A stretch of DNA of 64,000 nucleotides, taken from positions 62,001 to 126,000 of the forward strand of contig CAWKLQ010000004.1 in assembly GCA_963850525.1 (NCBI GenBank), read 5' to 3'. The position numbers were made by a program, and so were the translations under genes. The notes beneath the pieces were generated by a model, which saw only the letters and a program-made list of their open reading frames with translations, was not told the DNA's origin and made no database searches. How positions within the stretch are numbered: the first letter of the stretch is position 1; each line of letters begins with the position of its first letter. The DNA comes from JAEMQF01 sp963850525. GTDB lineage: Bacteria > Pseudomonadota > Gammaproteobacteria > Burkholderiales > Burkholderiaceae_C. Of this stretch, positions 1 through 8,436 are shown one piece after another.

Positions 1-22
1 TCGCACGCCGCGCGCCTCAGCC

Positions 23-946
23 ATGACCCTCACCGAACTTCGCTACATCGTTGCGGTCGCCCGAGAGAAACACTTCGGGCGCGCTGCCGAAGCGTGTTTT
101 GTTTCACAACCCACGCTGAGCGTTTCGATCAAAAAGCTCGAAGAAGAGCTCGACGTGCGGATCTTCGAGCGCGGCACCAGCGAAGTCAGCGTGACGCCGC
201 TCGGCGAAGAAATCGTGCGTCAGGCGCAGGCCGTGATCGAGCAGGCGCAGCAGATCAAGGAAATCGCGAAACGCGGCAAAGACCCGCTTGCCGGTGCGTT
301 GCGGCTGGGGGTGATCTACACGATCGGGCCTTACCTGCTTCCCGATCTGGTCAAGCAGGCGATCGCACGGGTGCCGCAGATGCCCTTGCTATTGCAGGAA
401 AACTTCACGGTCAAACTGTTGGAGATGTTGCGCACCGGCGAGCTCGATTGCGCCATCATGGCCGAGCCCTTCCCCGACGCCGGCCTGGCCAGCGCGCCGC
501 TCTACGACGAACCCTTTGTCGTGGCGCTGCCGCACCACCATCCCTTGCTCGAGCGGGCGAGCATCAGCGCCGAAGAACTCAAGCACGAAACCATGCTGCT
601 GCTGGGCACGGGTCATTGTTTCCGCGACCATGTGCTCGAGGTCTGCCCCGAGTACGCGCACTTTTCGAGCGACGCAGGGGGCATTCGCAAGAGCTTCGAA
701 GGCTCGTCGCTGGAAACGATCAAGTACATGGTGGCTTCAGGGGTGGGGGTCACGGTCGTACCGCAGCTGAGCGTGGCGAAGGACGTGAATTCCCAGGTCG
801 CCTACCTGCCCTTCGCCGAACCGGTGCCGACGCGCCGCGTTGTTCTCGCCTGGCGCAGAACGTTCACGCGCTACGAGGCGATCGCCGCGCTGCGCAACGC
901 GATCTATGCGTGTCCGTTGCAGGGGGTGTTGCGCCTGACCGCGTGA
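23..946 (+). CDS. oxyR: Hydrogen-peroxide sensor OxyR, LysR family regulator
   Basis: LysR-type regulator of 307 residues. The N-terminal helix-turn-helix covers about residues 1-60 (TELRYIVAVAREKHFGRAAE, then SQPTLSVSIKKLE), and the ligand-binding domain starts near residue 90. What identifies OxyR is the pair of cysteines at exactly 199 and 208 in GHCFRDHVLEVC, the same numbering as the redox disulfide of Escherichia coli OxyR. Members sense peroxide through this disulfide and activate catalase, peroxidase and thiol-repair genes. The ATG at 23 gives the standard N-terminus. Only 22 bases precede it, so its promoter and upstream neighbour cannot be seen. It converges with cca. Confidence 0.95.
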   Translation: MTLTELRYIVAVAREKHFGRAAEACFVSQPTLSVSIKKLEEELDVRIFERGTSEVSVTPLGEEIVRQAQAVIEQAQQIKEIAKRGKDPLAGALRLGVIYTIGPYLLPDLVKQAIARVPQMPLLLQENFTVKLLEMLRTGELDCAIMAEPFPDAGLASAPLYDEPFVVALPHHHPLLERASISAEELKHETMLLLGTGHCFRDHVLEVCPEYAHFSSDAGGIRKSFEGSSLETIKYMVASGVGVTVVPQLSVAKDVNSQVAYLPFAEPVPTRRVVLAWRRTFTRYEAIAALRNAIYACPLQGVLRLTA

Positions 947-969
947 GTCGATGGGGCTTGACGCGTGTT

Positions 970-1015
970 GCGCGCTAGCGCGCGTCGTTCGAGTCAGAGG
1001 GTCAGGTGTTGACCC
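970..1015. terminator. Two hairpins between convergent oxyR and cca
   Basis: The 91-base gap between the facing 3' ends holds a perfect 14-base palindrome, GCGCGCTAGCGCGC at 970-983, and a second hairpin with a 6-bp stem GGGTCA (999-1004) and TGACCC (1010-1015) around a 5-base loop. Neither has a clear T-tract. A bidirectional terminator is inferred from position. Confidence 0.4.
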
Positions 1016-1037
1016 GGCGCTCGATGCGAAACCCGCC

Positions 1038-2216
1038 TCACGAAGAACGCTTGTGCGCAAGCAGAACCGCCGCAATCGCCCCGCGCCGCGCTGCGTGAAT
1101 TGCCGCACCGACCTCCGGCCCGCGCAGGCCGATATGTGCGGCGTGTGCGGCGATACCGGCGGTGTCGACGTCGAGTGTGGCGTGCAAGATGTGCCGCAGG
1201 TGCTCGCCCTGCGCAAACGGCAGGCTCGCAGTCGCGCTGCTGCCGCGTGCAACGCATTCGCACACGCGCAGCATCGCGTCGCAGCGCGCAGGTCGCCGCA
1301 ACGCGTCGCAGCGTTCGAGCAGGCCGAGCAATCCGGCAGCGTCCATCGTCTCGCAGCGATCCACTGCGGAGTGCTCGCGCCAGGTCAGCTCGGCGAGCTC
1401 GCGGCAATCGAGCGGCACGCCCAACCGCCGACACATGGCGCGCAACGCCGCCTCGTCCGGCCCGACCGCCTGACCCAGGCAGGCGAAGCGTTGCGACAAG
1501 TCGCAGCCGAGCTGCGCCGAGCTGTCCAGGGTGCGCAGCAAGGCATCGGCCGGATTGCGCGGCCCGGCCTGCCAAAGCCGCTCGACTTCCGGAAGCAGCC
1601 GTGCCAACGCGCCGCAGTCGCGCAACACCACGAGCATGCGCGAAGGATGCGCCTCCATCAAACCGCGCGCGAGTTCCTGCCAGACACGCTCGGACACGAG
1701 TGCATCCACTTCGCCACCCTCGGTCATCTGGCGCGCCAACGCCTGCGTTTGCGGCGCCACCGTGAAGTCGGCGAAGCGTGCGGCAAACCGCGCCAGGCGC
1801 AGAATTCGCACCGGGTCCTCGGCGAACGCCGACGACACGTGGCGCAATACGCGCGCCGCGAGGTCGGCGTGGCCGCCATACGGGTCGATCAACGCGCCTT
1901 GCGTATCCAGCGCCATCGCATTGATCGTCAGATCGCGCCGGGCGAGGTCTTGCTCCAGCGTGACGCTCGGATCGGCGTGAAACGTGAACCCGTGGTAGCC
2001 GGGTGCCGTCTTGCGCTCGGTGCGCGCCAACGCGTACTCTTCGTGGGTTTGCGGGTGCAGGAACACCGGGAAATCGCGCCCCACGGGCTTGAAGCCTGCG
2101 GCCAGCAGGGCCTCGGGCGTCGCGCCGACGACGACCCAGTCCTTGTCGACGCTGACGCGGCCGAGCAAGCCGTCGCGCACGGCGCCCCCCACGACGTATG
2201 CCTTGAACTCGGCCAT
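1038..2216 (-). CDS. cca: CCA-adding tRNA nucleotidyltransferase
   Basis: Adds or repairs the 3' CCA end of tRNAs using CTP and ATP. The 392-residue protein has class II landmarks: VVGGAVRD at 8-15, the metal-binding pair D24 and D26 in DKDW, RRDLTINAMA at 93-102, and EDPVRILRLARF at 133-144. These correspond to the head and neck motifs of the family. It is slightly shorter than the E. coli enzyme (412). The ATG at 2216 places the GG motif at the usual distance from the N-terminus. The gene lies 18 bases after the glutathione transferase and looks like the last member of a leftward group with slt. Confidence 0.95.
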   Translation of the reverse strand: MAEFKAYVVGGAVRDGLLGRVSVDKDWVVVGATPEALLAAGFKPVGRDFPVFLHPQTHEEYALARTERKTAPGYHGFTFHADPSVTLEQDLARRDLTINAMALDTQGALIDPYGGHADLAARVLRHVSSAFAEDPVRILRLARFAARFADFTVAPQTQALARQMTEGGEVDALVSERVWQELARGLMEAHPSRMLVVLRDCGALARLLPEVERLWQAGPRNPADALLRTLDSSAQLGCDLSQRFACLGQAVGPDEAALRAMCRRLGVPLDCRELAELTWREHSAVDRCETMDAAGLLGLLERCDALRRPARCDAMLRVCECVARGSSATASLPFAQGEHLRHILHATLDVDTAGIAAHAAHIGLRGPEVGAAIHAARRGAIAAVLLAHKRSS

Positions 2217-2234
2217 GACGAGAGCGCGCGCGAA

Positions 2235-2912
2235 CTACGGCCGCGTGCGGTACGGCTCGTCGAAATCCAGAAAGTCGTGTTCGGCCAATGCGTCCTGCTG
2301 CCACGCCTGGAACGCGGGCAGGGCGAAGATGCGATTCAGGTAGGCCTGCGCCTGCGCATTCACCGCAAGACCATAGGTACGGATGCGCGTGCACACGGGC
2401 GCAAAGTAGGCGTCCGCGATGCCGAACTGCCCGAACAGAAACGGGCCGCCGCTGGCCGCAAGTTGCTGCGACCACATCTGCTCGATTCGCGCCAAGTCCT
2501 GCGCCGCCGCGGGGGACTCGCGCAGAAGGCGCGCTCCGACCTCAGGCAATGACGCCTCGAGGTTCATCGGGAAACTGTTGCGCAGCGCGGCAAAACCCGA
2601 ATGCATTTCGGCGCACAAGCAACGCGCGCGCGCACGCTGCTTCGGCTCCGCGGGCCAGAGCTGCAGCTCGGGGTACTTCTCAGCCAGGTATTCGGCAATC
2701 GCGAGCGTGTCCCAGACGGCAAGTTCGCCGTCGAGCAGCAGCGGCACCTTGCCCGTCGGGGCGAATTGCAGAAGCTGGTTCTTGAAGGGCGAACCGGCGT
2801 CGAACGACAAGCGCAACTTGATCTCCTCGAAGGGGATGGCGCGCTGGCGCATCAGCAGCCACGGGCGCATCGACCACGACGAGTAGTTCTTGTTGCCGAT
2901 GTAGAGCTGCAT
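2235..2912 (-). CDS. Glutathione S-transferase family protein
   Basis: Cytosolic GST of 225 residues. The N-terminal thioredoxin-fold half begins LYIGNKNYSSWSMRPWL, the signature of a bacterial GST subgroup whose likely catalytic serine is in the SSW segment. APTGKVPLLLDG near residue 51 carries the cis-proline, and DTLAIAEYLAEKYP (about 68-81) forms the glutathione-contact helix. The C-terminal helical half follows. A good Shine-Dalgarno (AGGAGA) stands just upstream of the ATG at 2912. The substrate is not predictable from sequence. It sits between the NDUFA9-like gene and cca on the same strand. Confidence 0.85.
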   Translation of the reverse strand: MQLYIGNKNYSSWSMRPWLLMRQRAIPFEEIKLRLSFDAGSPFKNQLLQFAPTGKVPLLLDGELAVWDTLAIAEYLAEKYPELQLWPAEPKQRARARCLCAEMHSGFAALRNSFPMNLEASLPEVGARLLRESPAAAQDLARIEQMWSQQLAASGGPFLFGQFGIADAYFAPVCTRIRTYGLAVNAQAQAYLNRIFALPAFQAWQQDALAEHDFLDFDEPYRTRP

Positions 2913-2942
2913 TCACGGTCTCCTGGAGGCGATGAGTTCGAT

Positions 2943-3899
2943 TCAGCTGCGCCGCGCGCGAGCGCGCCACGGGTTCAGCCGCGCCACGCCGAGCGCCGCC
3001 CCCATGTATTGCGGGACGATGGCGTCCAGCGCGCTGACGCGAATTCCGAGCCGCTCGAGCCCGGGCAACTGGCCGCTGGCAACGCTCGCGACGCGCAGCG
3101 AGTCCAGGTTGTCGCGCGACATGAGCGGCGTGCCCGGCAGGCACTCCATGGCCAGCGCCTGCAGGCGCGCCAGCCCGGCGGGCAAAGCGAGAACCTGCCG
3201 TGCGTGCCCGGACCAGCGCCCCGCCATTTGCGCCAATTCGGCGAGCGTGTGCACGCCAGGCCCGGCGCACTCCAGCGTCATGCCTATCGTCTTGGGATCG
3301 TCGACGCACTTCGCAATCGCTGCCGCGACGTCTTCCACCCACACCGGCTGGAAGCGCGCCTCGGCACCCGCCAGTGGGAACACCGGCAGCACGGCCTGGA
3401 GCGTCGCGAACAGGTTCAAGAAGCGGTCGCCTTCGCCGAAGATGACCGACGGGCGCAGCAAGGTCAAGTCGAGTCGCGCCGCTTTCAGTAGCGCCTCCCC
3501 CGCGGCCTTGGAACGCAAATAGCGGCTCGGCGCCGCGTCGCCGACGCCAAGCGCACTCACGTGGACGACACGCCGAACCCCCATTTCCGCGCAAACCTGG
3601 GCGAGCTTGCGCGGCAGCTCGACATGCGCGCGCTGAAATTGCGCTTCGTTTCCGTGGAGGATGCCGATCAAGTTGATCACCGCGTCGCGCCCGGCCACCA
3701 GGCGGCGCAGTTGCGCCAGGTCGTGAACGTCGGCTTGAATGACCTCGAGTGTGGGCAGCATGACGATCGGCCGAGCGTGCGTTGAGCGACGCGTCGGCAC
3801 CGTCAGGCGGCCATTCGCCGCGCCGGCGCGTTCGACCCAACGCGCGCAGACGCTGCGCCCGACGAACCCCGTGCCGCCCAAGACCAATACATCAGCCAT
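2943..3899 (-). CDS. NDUFA9-like NAD(P)-binding protein of the extended SDR family
   Basis: Atypical short-chain dehydrogenase of 318 residues with the dinucleotide-binding motif VLGGTGFVGRSV (6-17). DVHDLAQLRRLV and the strand DAVINLIGIL are typical of the NDUFA9 (complex I 39-kDa subunit) branch, as is HVSALGVGDAAPSRYLRSKA, which holds a Tyr-x3-Lys-like segment (YLRSK). Bacterial members are often annotated as complex-I-associated reductases, but no nuo genes are nearby, so a role in respiration is only inferred. It lies 90 bases after slt and 30 before the GST gene. Confidence 0.8.
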   Translation of the reverse strand: MADVLVLGGTGFVGRSVCARWVERAGAANGRLTVPTRRSTHARPIVMLPTLEVIQADVHDLAQLRRLVAGRDAVINLIGILHGNEAQFQRAHVELPRKLAQVCAEMGVRRVVHVSALGVGDAAPSRYLRSKAAGEALLKAARLDLTLLRPSVIFGEGDRFLNLFATLQAVLPVFPLAGAEARFQPVWVEDVAAAIAKCVDDPKTIGMTLECAGPGVHTLAELAQMAGRWSGHARQVLALPAGLARLQALAMECLPGTPLMSRDNLDSLRVASVASGQLPGLERLGIRVSALDAIVPQYMGAALGVARLNPWRARARRS

Positions 3900-3911
3900 C
3901 GCACCCCTTCA

Positions 3912-3928
3912 GCGGCAAGGTTTGCCGC
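3912..3928. other. Short perfect hairpin between slt and the NDUFA9-like gene
   Basis: GCGGCAA (3912-3918) pairs perfectly with TTGCCGC (3922-3928) across a 3-base loop. It stands 12 bases before the start codon of the NDUFA9-like gene. It could attenuate read-through from slt or shape the next leader. No T-tract follows. Confidence 0.35.
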
Positions 3929-3989
3929 ACCGCGCTTCAGGCCGCTATTCTGGCGCGTCGGCGCCGGGCCTCCCTCGAGCCATGTCAAT

Positions 3990-6005
3990 TCAGGGCAGGT
4001 CGACTTCGGGCGGCGGCGCCTCGGCAAGGCGGGGGCCGATCACGTCGCCCAAGCGCTCTTTCAGCGACGCCGGGCGCTCGTTCAGCATGGCCGCATAGAA
4101 CGCGCTGTTGCTGAGCACCTTCTTGACGTAGTCGCGGGTCTCGCTGAACGGGATGTTCTCGGCCCAGACCGCCGCTTCGAGCACCGGGCCCTCGCGCCAC
4201 TTGCGCGAGCGCGACGGCCCGGCGTTGTACGCCGCCGCAGCCATCGCCAGCGAGCCGCCGAAGTCGTCGAGCACATATTTCAGGTAGCGCGTTCCGAGCT
4301 TCAGGTTGGTCTGTCGCTCGGCGATCTGGTCGGCGTGGTAGTTGGGCAGACCGATCTTGCGCGCCGTCCAGCGTGCCGTGGCCGGCATGATTTGCATCAA
4401 GCCCATCGCGCCGACATTGGACTTGGCGTCGACGATGAAGCGCGACTCCTGGCGAATCAGACCGAACACATACGCCGGGTCCAGGCCGGTGTCGCGCGCG
4501 TGCGCCTGGACGTCGGCGCGAAACGGCGTGGGAAAGCGCTGTTCCATGTCGACCTCGACGCGGGTTCGGTCGCTGGTGTTGATGCAGCGGTCCCAGACCT
4601 CGCGCTCGCAGGCGAGTTGCGCGGCAGCGAGCAACTCGCGGTCGGCCATGCCGCGCAGCGAAAAATTCCATTCGCGCACACCCTCCTGGCGCAGACCGAG
4701 CGCGATCAACTGCAGGGCGCGCGTCAAGCCCGGGCGGCGCAAAGCGGCCACGCGCTCGGCCGCGCTCAACTGCGTCGGGCGCGCCGGCAGGGTCAAAGGC
4801 ACGCCGAGGTTTTCCGACGCCAGCCCGCCGTAAAAACTCAATTGGCCGGCAATGCCTTGAAGCAGGCCCGCTGCGGCAGCGCGCATCGCGTCACCGTCCG
4901 CCGCGTCGCGCGCCAACGCCTGCAAGGCGCGCGCTTTCCAGTAGACCCACGCCGCGTCGCGCTGCTCCGCGGCACTCATCGCGTCGATGGCCTCCAATAC
5001 CGGCGACCAGCGCGGCACTCCGGCGTCGCCGCGCAGCGCGGCACGCACCTTCCACGCCAAGGTGTCGTCGGTCCAGTCCAGGCTCACGCCGGCCTTGGCG
5101 GCGCGTTGTTCGGCGCGCAGGAATAGGTCGGAGGCGTCCGTCTGCAAGCGCAGCGCAGCGTGTTTGGCGACCACCAGCCAGGTCGCCGCCGCCAGGTCGC
5201 CGGGCAAGGCGTTGTCCCAGCGCTCGTTCAACTGGCGTGCCGCAGCGTCGGCGTCAGCCGTGACCGTGGCCATGCGCATCAACGCCAGTGCGCCGAGTTC
5301 AGCGTCTTGACGCGCCGTCACGCTCGTGCGGCGCGACAGGTAACGCGCCGCGTTGTCGCTCAGCTCCTGCACTTGGCTTGCCGCGGCCACGCTGATCATC
5401 ACCGCGGCCTGGCGCGCGGCGCGCGGGCGGTTGTGCTCGATCGAGAGCCGCACCTTGCGCCACACGTCGGCAGGCGTGATGCGCTTGGCGTCGTAAAGGG
5501 TCGCGGCCAGCATGGCGCAGCCGTCGTCGGTGTCGCGCTGCTCGAACCAGTGGGACAGCGCCTTGTCGCGCACGTCCTTGCCCGAGGCATGTTCGGCGAG
5601 CAGCGAGTAGCACGTGACTTCGCGATCGTCGTTCATGCGAAAGCGCGGCATCTCGGCGGCGAAATTGGCCCAATCGCGGCGCCGCCCCAGTTCCAGGAGC
5701 CAGTCGTTGCGCAGCCGATCTTCGACATAGGTGCCCGGCCAGCGTGCGTAGAACGCGTTCAGGTCCTCTTGCCGCGCCTCGCCGAGCCGTTCGCTCAGCT
5801 CCCAATAATCGACCCACATCGCCAGCGGGTGTTGCTGCGCCGCGGCTGTGCTGCGCGCCGCCTGCAGCTTGGTGCGGTCCTTCTTGCGCAGCGCTTCGCG
5901 TGCGTCGATGATCGTGGCGTCGCTCGGCTGCGCCTGCACCAGCGGCGCGCCCAGGCACAGCATCAGCGCCAGCGTCGCGAACCGGGTGCACACTTCACTG
6001 AACAT
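3990..6005 (-). CDS. slt: Soluble lytic murein transglycosylase
   Basis: Cleaves peptidoglycan glycan strands to 1,6-anhydro-muropeptides in the periplasm. From the ATG at 6005 the protein has 671 residues and a clear signal peptide (hydrophobic LALMLCLGAPLVQAQ). A long alpha-helical superhelix follows, then a C-terminal SLT domain of about 160 residues. The catalytic glutamate is E520 in GLIRQESRF; GAMGLMQIMPATA and AAYNAGPSR are the other family motifs. An in-frame ATG 11 codons upstream (6038) would put charged residues before the signal peptide, so 6005 is preferred. The start is only 16 bases from that of the divergent cyclo-ligase gene. Confidence 0.92.
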   Translation of the reverse strand: MFSEVCTRFATLALMLCLGAPLVQAQPSDATIIDAREALRKKDRTKLQAARSTAAAQQHPLAMWVDYWELSERLGEARQEDLNAFYARWPGTYVEDRLRNDWLLELGRRRDWANFAAEMPRFRMNDDREVTCYSLLAEHASGKDVRDKALSHWFEQRDTDDGCAMLAATLYDAKRITPADVWRKVRLSIEHNRPRAARQAAVMISVAAASQVQELSDNAARYLSRRTSVTARQDAELGALALMRMATVTADADAAARQLNERWDNALPGDLAAATWLVVAKHAALRLQTDASDLFLRAEQRAAKAGVSLDWTDDTLAWKVRAALRGDAGVPRWSPVLEAIDAMSAAEQRDAAWVYWKARALQALARDAADGDAMRAAAAGLLQGIAGQLSFYGGLASENLGVPLTLPARPTQLSAAERVAALRRPGLTRALQLIALGLRQEGVREWNFSLRGMADRELLAAAQLACEREVWDRCINTSDRTRVEVDMEQRFPTPFRADVQAHARDTGLDPAYVFGLIRQESRFIVDAKSNVGAMGLMQIMPATARWTARKIGLPNYHADQIAERQTNLKLGTRYLKYVLDDFGGSLAMAAAAYNAGPSRSRKWREGPVLEAAVWAENIPFSETRDYVKKVLSNSAFYAAMLNERPASLKERLGDVIGPRLAEAPPPEVDLP

Positions 6006-6021
6006 CACGCAGCTTTTCAAA

Positions 6022-6612
6022 TTGACCTCATCGATCACCGAACCCGAATCGGCACTGCCGCCATCGCGTCAGGCATTGCGCGCCAGGCTGCTCGCGCAGC
6101 GCCGGGCCTTCGCGCAAAGCCCCGCGGGCGCCGTTGCCATCGAAGCACTGACCCAGCACCTGCTTACCGTTGTCACCCACATGGAGCCCGCCTGCCTTGG
6201 CCTTTACTGGCCGGTTCGCAGCGAATTTAACGCAATCCCGCTGTTTCATCGGCCCGGCACCCGTAACACGATGCGCTTGGCGCTGCCCTTTGTGCACAAG
6301 TCACCCCCTCGGATGGAGTATCGCGCCTGGGACGGCACGCCACCGACGCAGCAAGACGAAGTCGGCATCCCTTGCGCGGCCGGCAAAGCCGTGATGCCCG
6401 ATGTCGTGCTCGTGCCGTGCCTGGGGTTCACCATGGAGGCCTATCGGTTGGGCTACGGCGGCGGCTACTTCGACCGCTGGCTCGCCGCCAATCCCCACGT
6501 CACGACGCTGGGCGTGGCGTGGGAAGTGGGTCGAATCGAACTCCGCCTTTTTGACCCGCAAGCGCACGACGTTCGATTGACGCTCGTCGTCACGGAACGC
6601 GGCGCAACGTGA
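6022..6612 (+). CDS. 5-formyltetrahydrofolate cyclo-ligase
   Basis: ATP-dependent conversion of 5-formyl-THF to 5,10-methenyl-THF. The reading frame contains the family core: RQALRARLLAQRR near the N-terminus, GLYWPVRSEFNAIPL, then the ATP-binding signature RLGYGGGYFDRWL, ending with the conserved AHDVRLTLVVTE segment. The start is uncertain. A TTG at 6022 gives a normal 196-residue protein (usual 180-200) but lacks a clear ribosome-binding site; a GTG at 5986 would run into the divergent slt gene. It is followed by a second, divergent copy on the same strand about 380 bases away. Confidence 0.85.
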   Translation: MTSSITEPESALPPSRQALRARLLAQRRAFAQSPAGAVAIEALTQHLLTVVTHMEPACLGLYWPVRSEFNAIPLFHRPGTRNTMRLALPFVHKSPPRMEYRAWDGTPPTQQDEVGIPCAAGKAVMPDVVLVPCLGFTMEAYRLGYGGGYFDRWLAANPHVTTLGVAWEVGRIELRLFDPQAHDVRLTLVVTERGAT

Positions 6613-6626
6613 GGCGCAGCGCGCCT

Positions 6627-6968
6627 TCACCCTTTTCGCGCGCGCCGGCTGGCGGGTTGAGACTTGGAGCGCGCTTTGACTGGTCGCGCCGGCCGGTGCG
6701 CCGCCGCACGCAGCGCCGCTTCGAGCGCCAGCCGCGCCCAGGGCTGCATCGCGGCGGGCGAATCGACGGCGTCATCGGGCACCGTGAAATGGCGCGCCCG
6801 CACGTGACCAAGTGGCGCAAAGAGCCCCAGGCAATGTTCTACGACGTGATATTGCGCGCCGGCCATGGCCCAGTCTTGCACAATTGCGCAAACGTCTCCC
6901 TGAGGGCCAGCGACCTTGTGCGTCGCCGGCGCCCAAGCAACGAATCGGATTGCCGAGACTCGCGTCAC
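6627..6968 (-). CDS. Hypothetical protein, 113 residues
   Basis: Reading leftward, this frame fills the gap between the two cyclo-ligase genes. Its codons look coding: third positions are mostly G or C from about residue 30 on, with balanced amino-acid use (for example DWAMAGAQYHVVEHCLGLF and HFTVPDDAVDSP). The C-terminus is basic (PARPVKARSKSQPASRRARK), which could bind nucleic acid. The GTG at 6968 is the most upstream start that avoids the rightward neighbour; an ATG at 6869 would give a shorter form. No ribosome-binding site is clear at either. I do not recognise the family. Confidence 0.45.
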   Translation of the reverse strand: MTRVSAIRFVAWAPATHKVAGPQGDVCAIVQDWAMAGAQYHVVEHCLGLFAPLGHVRARHFTVPDDAVDSPAAMQPWARLALEAALRAAAHRPARPVKARSKSQPASRRARKG

Positions 6969-6993
6969 CGAGACATTACCCAGGGCTGCGGCT

Positions 6994-7593
6994 ATGGCAT
7001 CGAATCCCACTGACCCGCAACGCACAGCGCAGCGCCAGAAGCTCATCGCGGCGCGTCTCGCGCTGCCGGACCGGTTGGAACGCGCGGTGGCGCTGCAAAA
7101 CGCGCTGCGTGTCTGGCTCATCGGCCGGCGCGAAACGAGCATCGGTGCGTATTGGCCAATCAAGGGCGAGTTCGACCCGCTGCCCGCCCTGTACCGCTGG
7201 AGCGAAGGCGCACCCGAGGGCGTGATCCGGCGCATCGGCCTGCCGGTGGCCGATCGTGTCTCAGGCTCGCTGCGGTTTCATGTGTGGTACCCCGGCTGCC
7301 CGATGGAACTCGACGCCTATGACATCTCCAAGCCCAAGGGCACCGAGGAATTCGCGCCGCAAATGCTCATCGTTCCCTGCCTCGGTTACGGCCCGGGCGG
7401 CGTGCGCCTGGGTTATGGCGGTGGTTTCTTCGAGCGCACACTGCTTGCAGTCGAGCCGAGCCCCGTCACGGTCGGCGTGAGCTACACACACGGCTTTCTG
7501 CCGATGCTGCGCGCCGGCCCCGCCGAGGTCGAACTCGACGTGATGTTGACCGAGGACGGCGTGATGTGGGAGCGCGCCGCGCAGGGCTCGTGA
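6994..7593 (+). CDS. Second 5-formyltetrahydrofolate cyclo-ligase-like protein
   Basis: A 199-residue paralogue of the gene at 6022. It keeps the N-terminal RQKLIAARLALPDR, SIGAYWPIKGEFDPLPAL, and the ATP-site motif RLGYGGGFFERTL. It departs from the family near the C-terminus: where the first copy has AHDVRLTLVVTE, this one has PAEVELDVMLTED without the His-Asp pair, and YFDR is replaced by FFER. It may therefore have altered activity or substrate. The ATG at 6994 begins the conserved part. Its stop codon abuts that of convergent metF, with no base between them. Confidence 0.75.
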   Translation: MASNPTDPQRTAQRQKLIAARLALPDRLERAVALQNALRVWLIGRRETSIGAYWPIKGEFDPLPALYRWSEGAPEGVIRRIGLPVADRVSGSLRFHVWYPGCPMELDAYDISKPKGTEEFAPQMLIVPCLGYGPGGVRLGYGGGFFERTLLAVEPSPVTVGVSYTHGFLPMLRAGPAEVELDVMLTEDGVMWERAAQGS

Positions 7594-8436
7594 TCAGGCG
7601 CGCAGCCGGCGCAGGATTTCGAGCGTCAATGCGCTCTGGTTCATCGTGTAGAAGTGCAGGCCCGGTGCGCCGCCGGCGATGAGCCGCTCGCACAGGCGCG
7701 TCACGACGTCCAAGCCGAACGCGCGAATCGACGCCGCGTCGTCGACAAAGCCCTCCATCTTCAGCGTCACCCAGCGCGGGATTTCGATGCCGTCGCGCGC
7801 CGCAAACTGGGCGATCTTCGCGAAGTTGTGAAACGGCATCACACCGGGCACGATGGGCACGGTCACGCCGAGCGCTCGCACCTGCTCGACGAAGTGAAAG
7901 TACGCGTCGGCGTTGAAGAAGAACTGCGTGATCGCCGAATCTGCACCGCTCTTGACCTTCTCGACGAAGTGGCCCAGATCCCGCGCGGCGTAGCGCTGTT
8001 GCGGGTGGTACTCGGGGTAGGCGGCGACTTCGACGTGGAAGTGCCCCCCTTGCGTGTCGGCAATGAAGCGCACCAAATCGGCGGCGTAGCGGAACTCGCC
8101 GCCTGCCGCCGTGCCGCTGGGCAAGTCGCCGCGCAGCGCGACGATGCGGCGCAAGCCGTGCTGCCGATAGGTGGCCAACATCTGCGCCACGCTGTCGCGC
8201 GTCGCGCCCACGCACGACAGGTGCGGGGCCGCCATATGCCCCGCGGCAACAATCGCGAGCACGGTCTGCAGCGTCTTGTCGCGCGTCGACCCGCCCGCGC
8301 CATAGGTGACGCTGAAGAACTCCGGCGTCGCCGCGCCGAGCTGGCTGACGACGTCGACGAGCTTCGCGTCGCCTACCGGTGTATTCGGCGGGAAGAACTC
8401 GAAGCTGACGGGAACTGAAGGTCGAATCGTGCTCAT
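7594..8436 (-). CDS. metF: 5,10-methylenetetrahydrofolate reductase
   Basis: Flavoprotein that reduces methylene-THF to methyl-THF for methionine synthesis. From the ATG at 8436 it has 280 residues, beginning MSTIRPSVPVSFEFFPPNT. Visible family motifs are EFFPPNT (substrate-site Glu), FFSVTYGAGGSTRDKT, HLSCVGATRD, RGDLP, and the C-terminal GAPGLHFYTMNQ. Its ATG overlaps the tlyA stop as ATGA, which suggests translational coupling. It is the last gene of ahcY-tlyA-metF and so probably falls under the SAH riboswitch. Confidence 0.95.
   Translation of the reverse strand: MSTIRPSVPVSFEFFPPNTPVGDAKLVDVVSQLGAATPEFFSVTYGAGGSTRDKTLQTVLAIVAAGHMAAPHLSCVGATRDSVAQMLATYRQHGLRRIVALRGDLPSGTAAGGEFRYAADLVRFIADTQGGHFHVEVAAYPEYHPQQRYAARDLGHFVEKVKSGADSAITQFFFNADAYFHFVEQVRALGVTVPIVPGVMPFHNFAKIAQFAARDGIEIPRWVTLKMEGFVDDAASIRAFGLDVVTRLCERLIAGGAPGLHFYTMNQSALTLEILRRLRA

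Noticed and set aside
1..22. A partial gene before oxyR
   Set aside because: Only 22 bases are available and no stop or motif can be judged.
951..2552. A long rightward open frame opposite cca and the GST gene
   Set aside because: No family motifs, Arg/Ala/Gln-rich composition, and it is antisense to two well-supported genes; long antisense frames are expected at this GC content.
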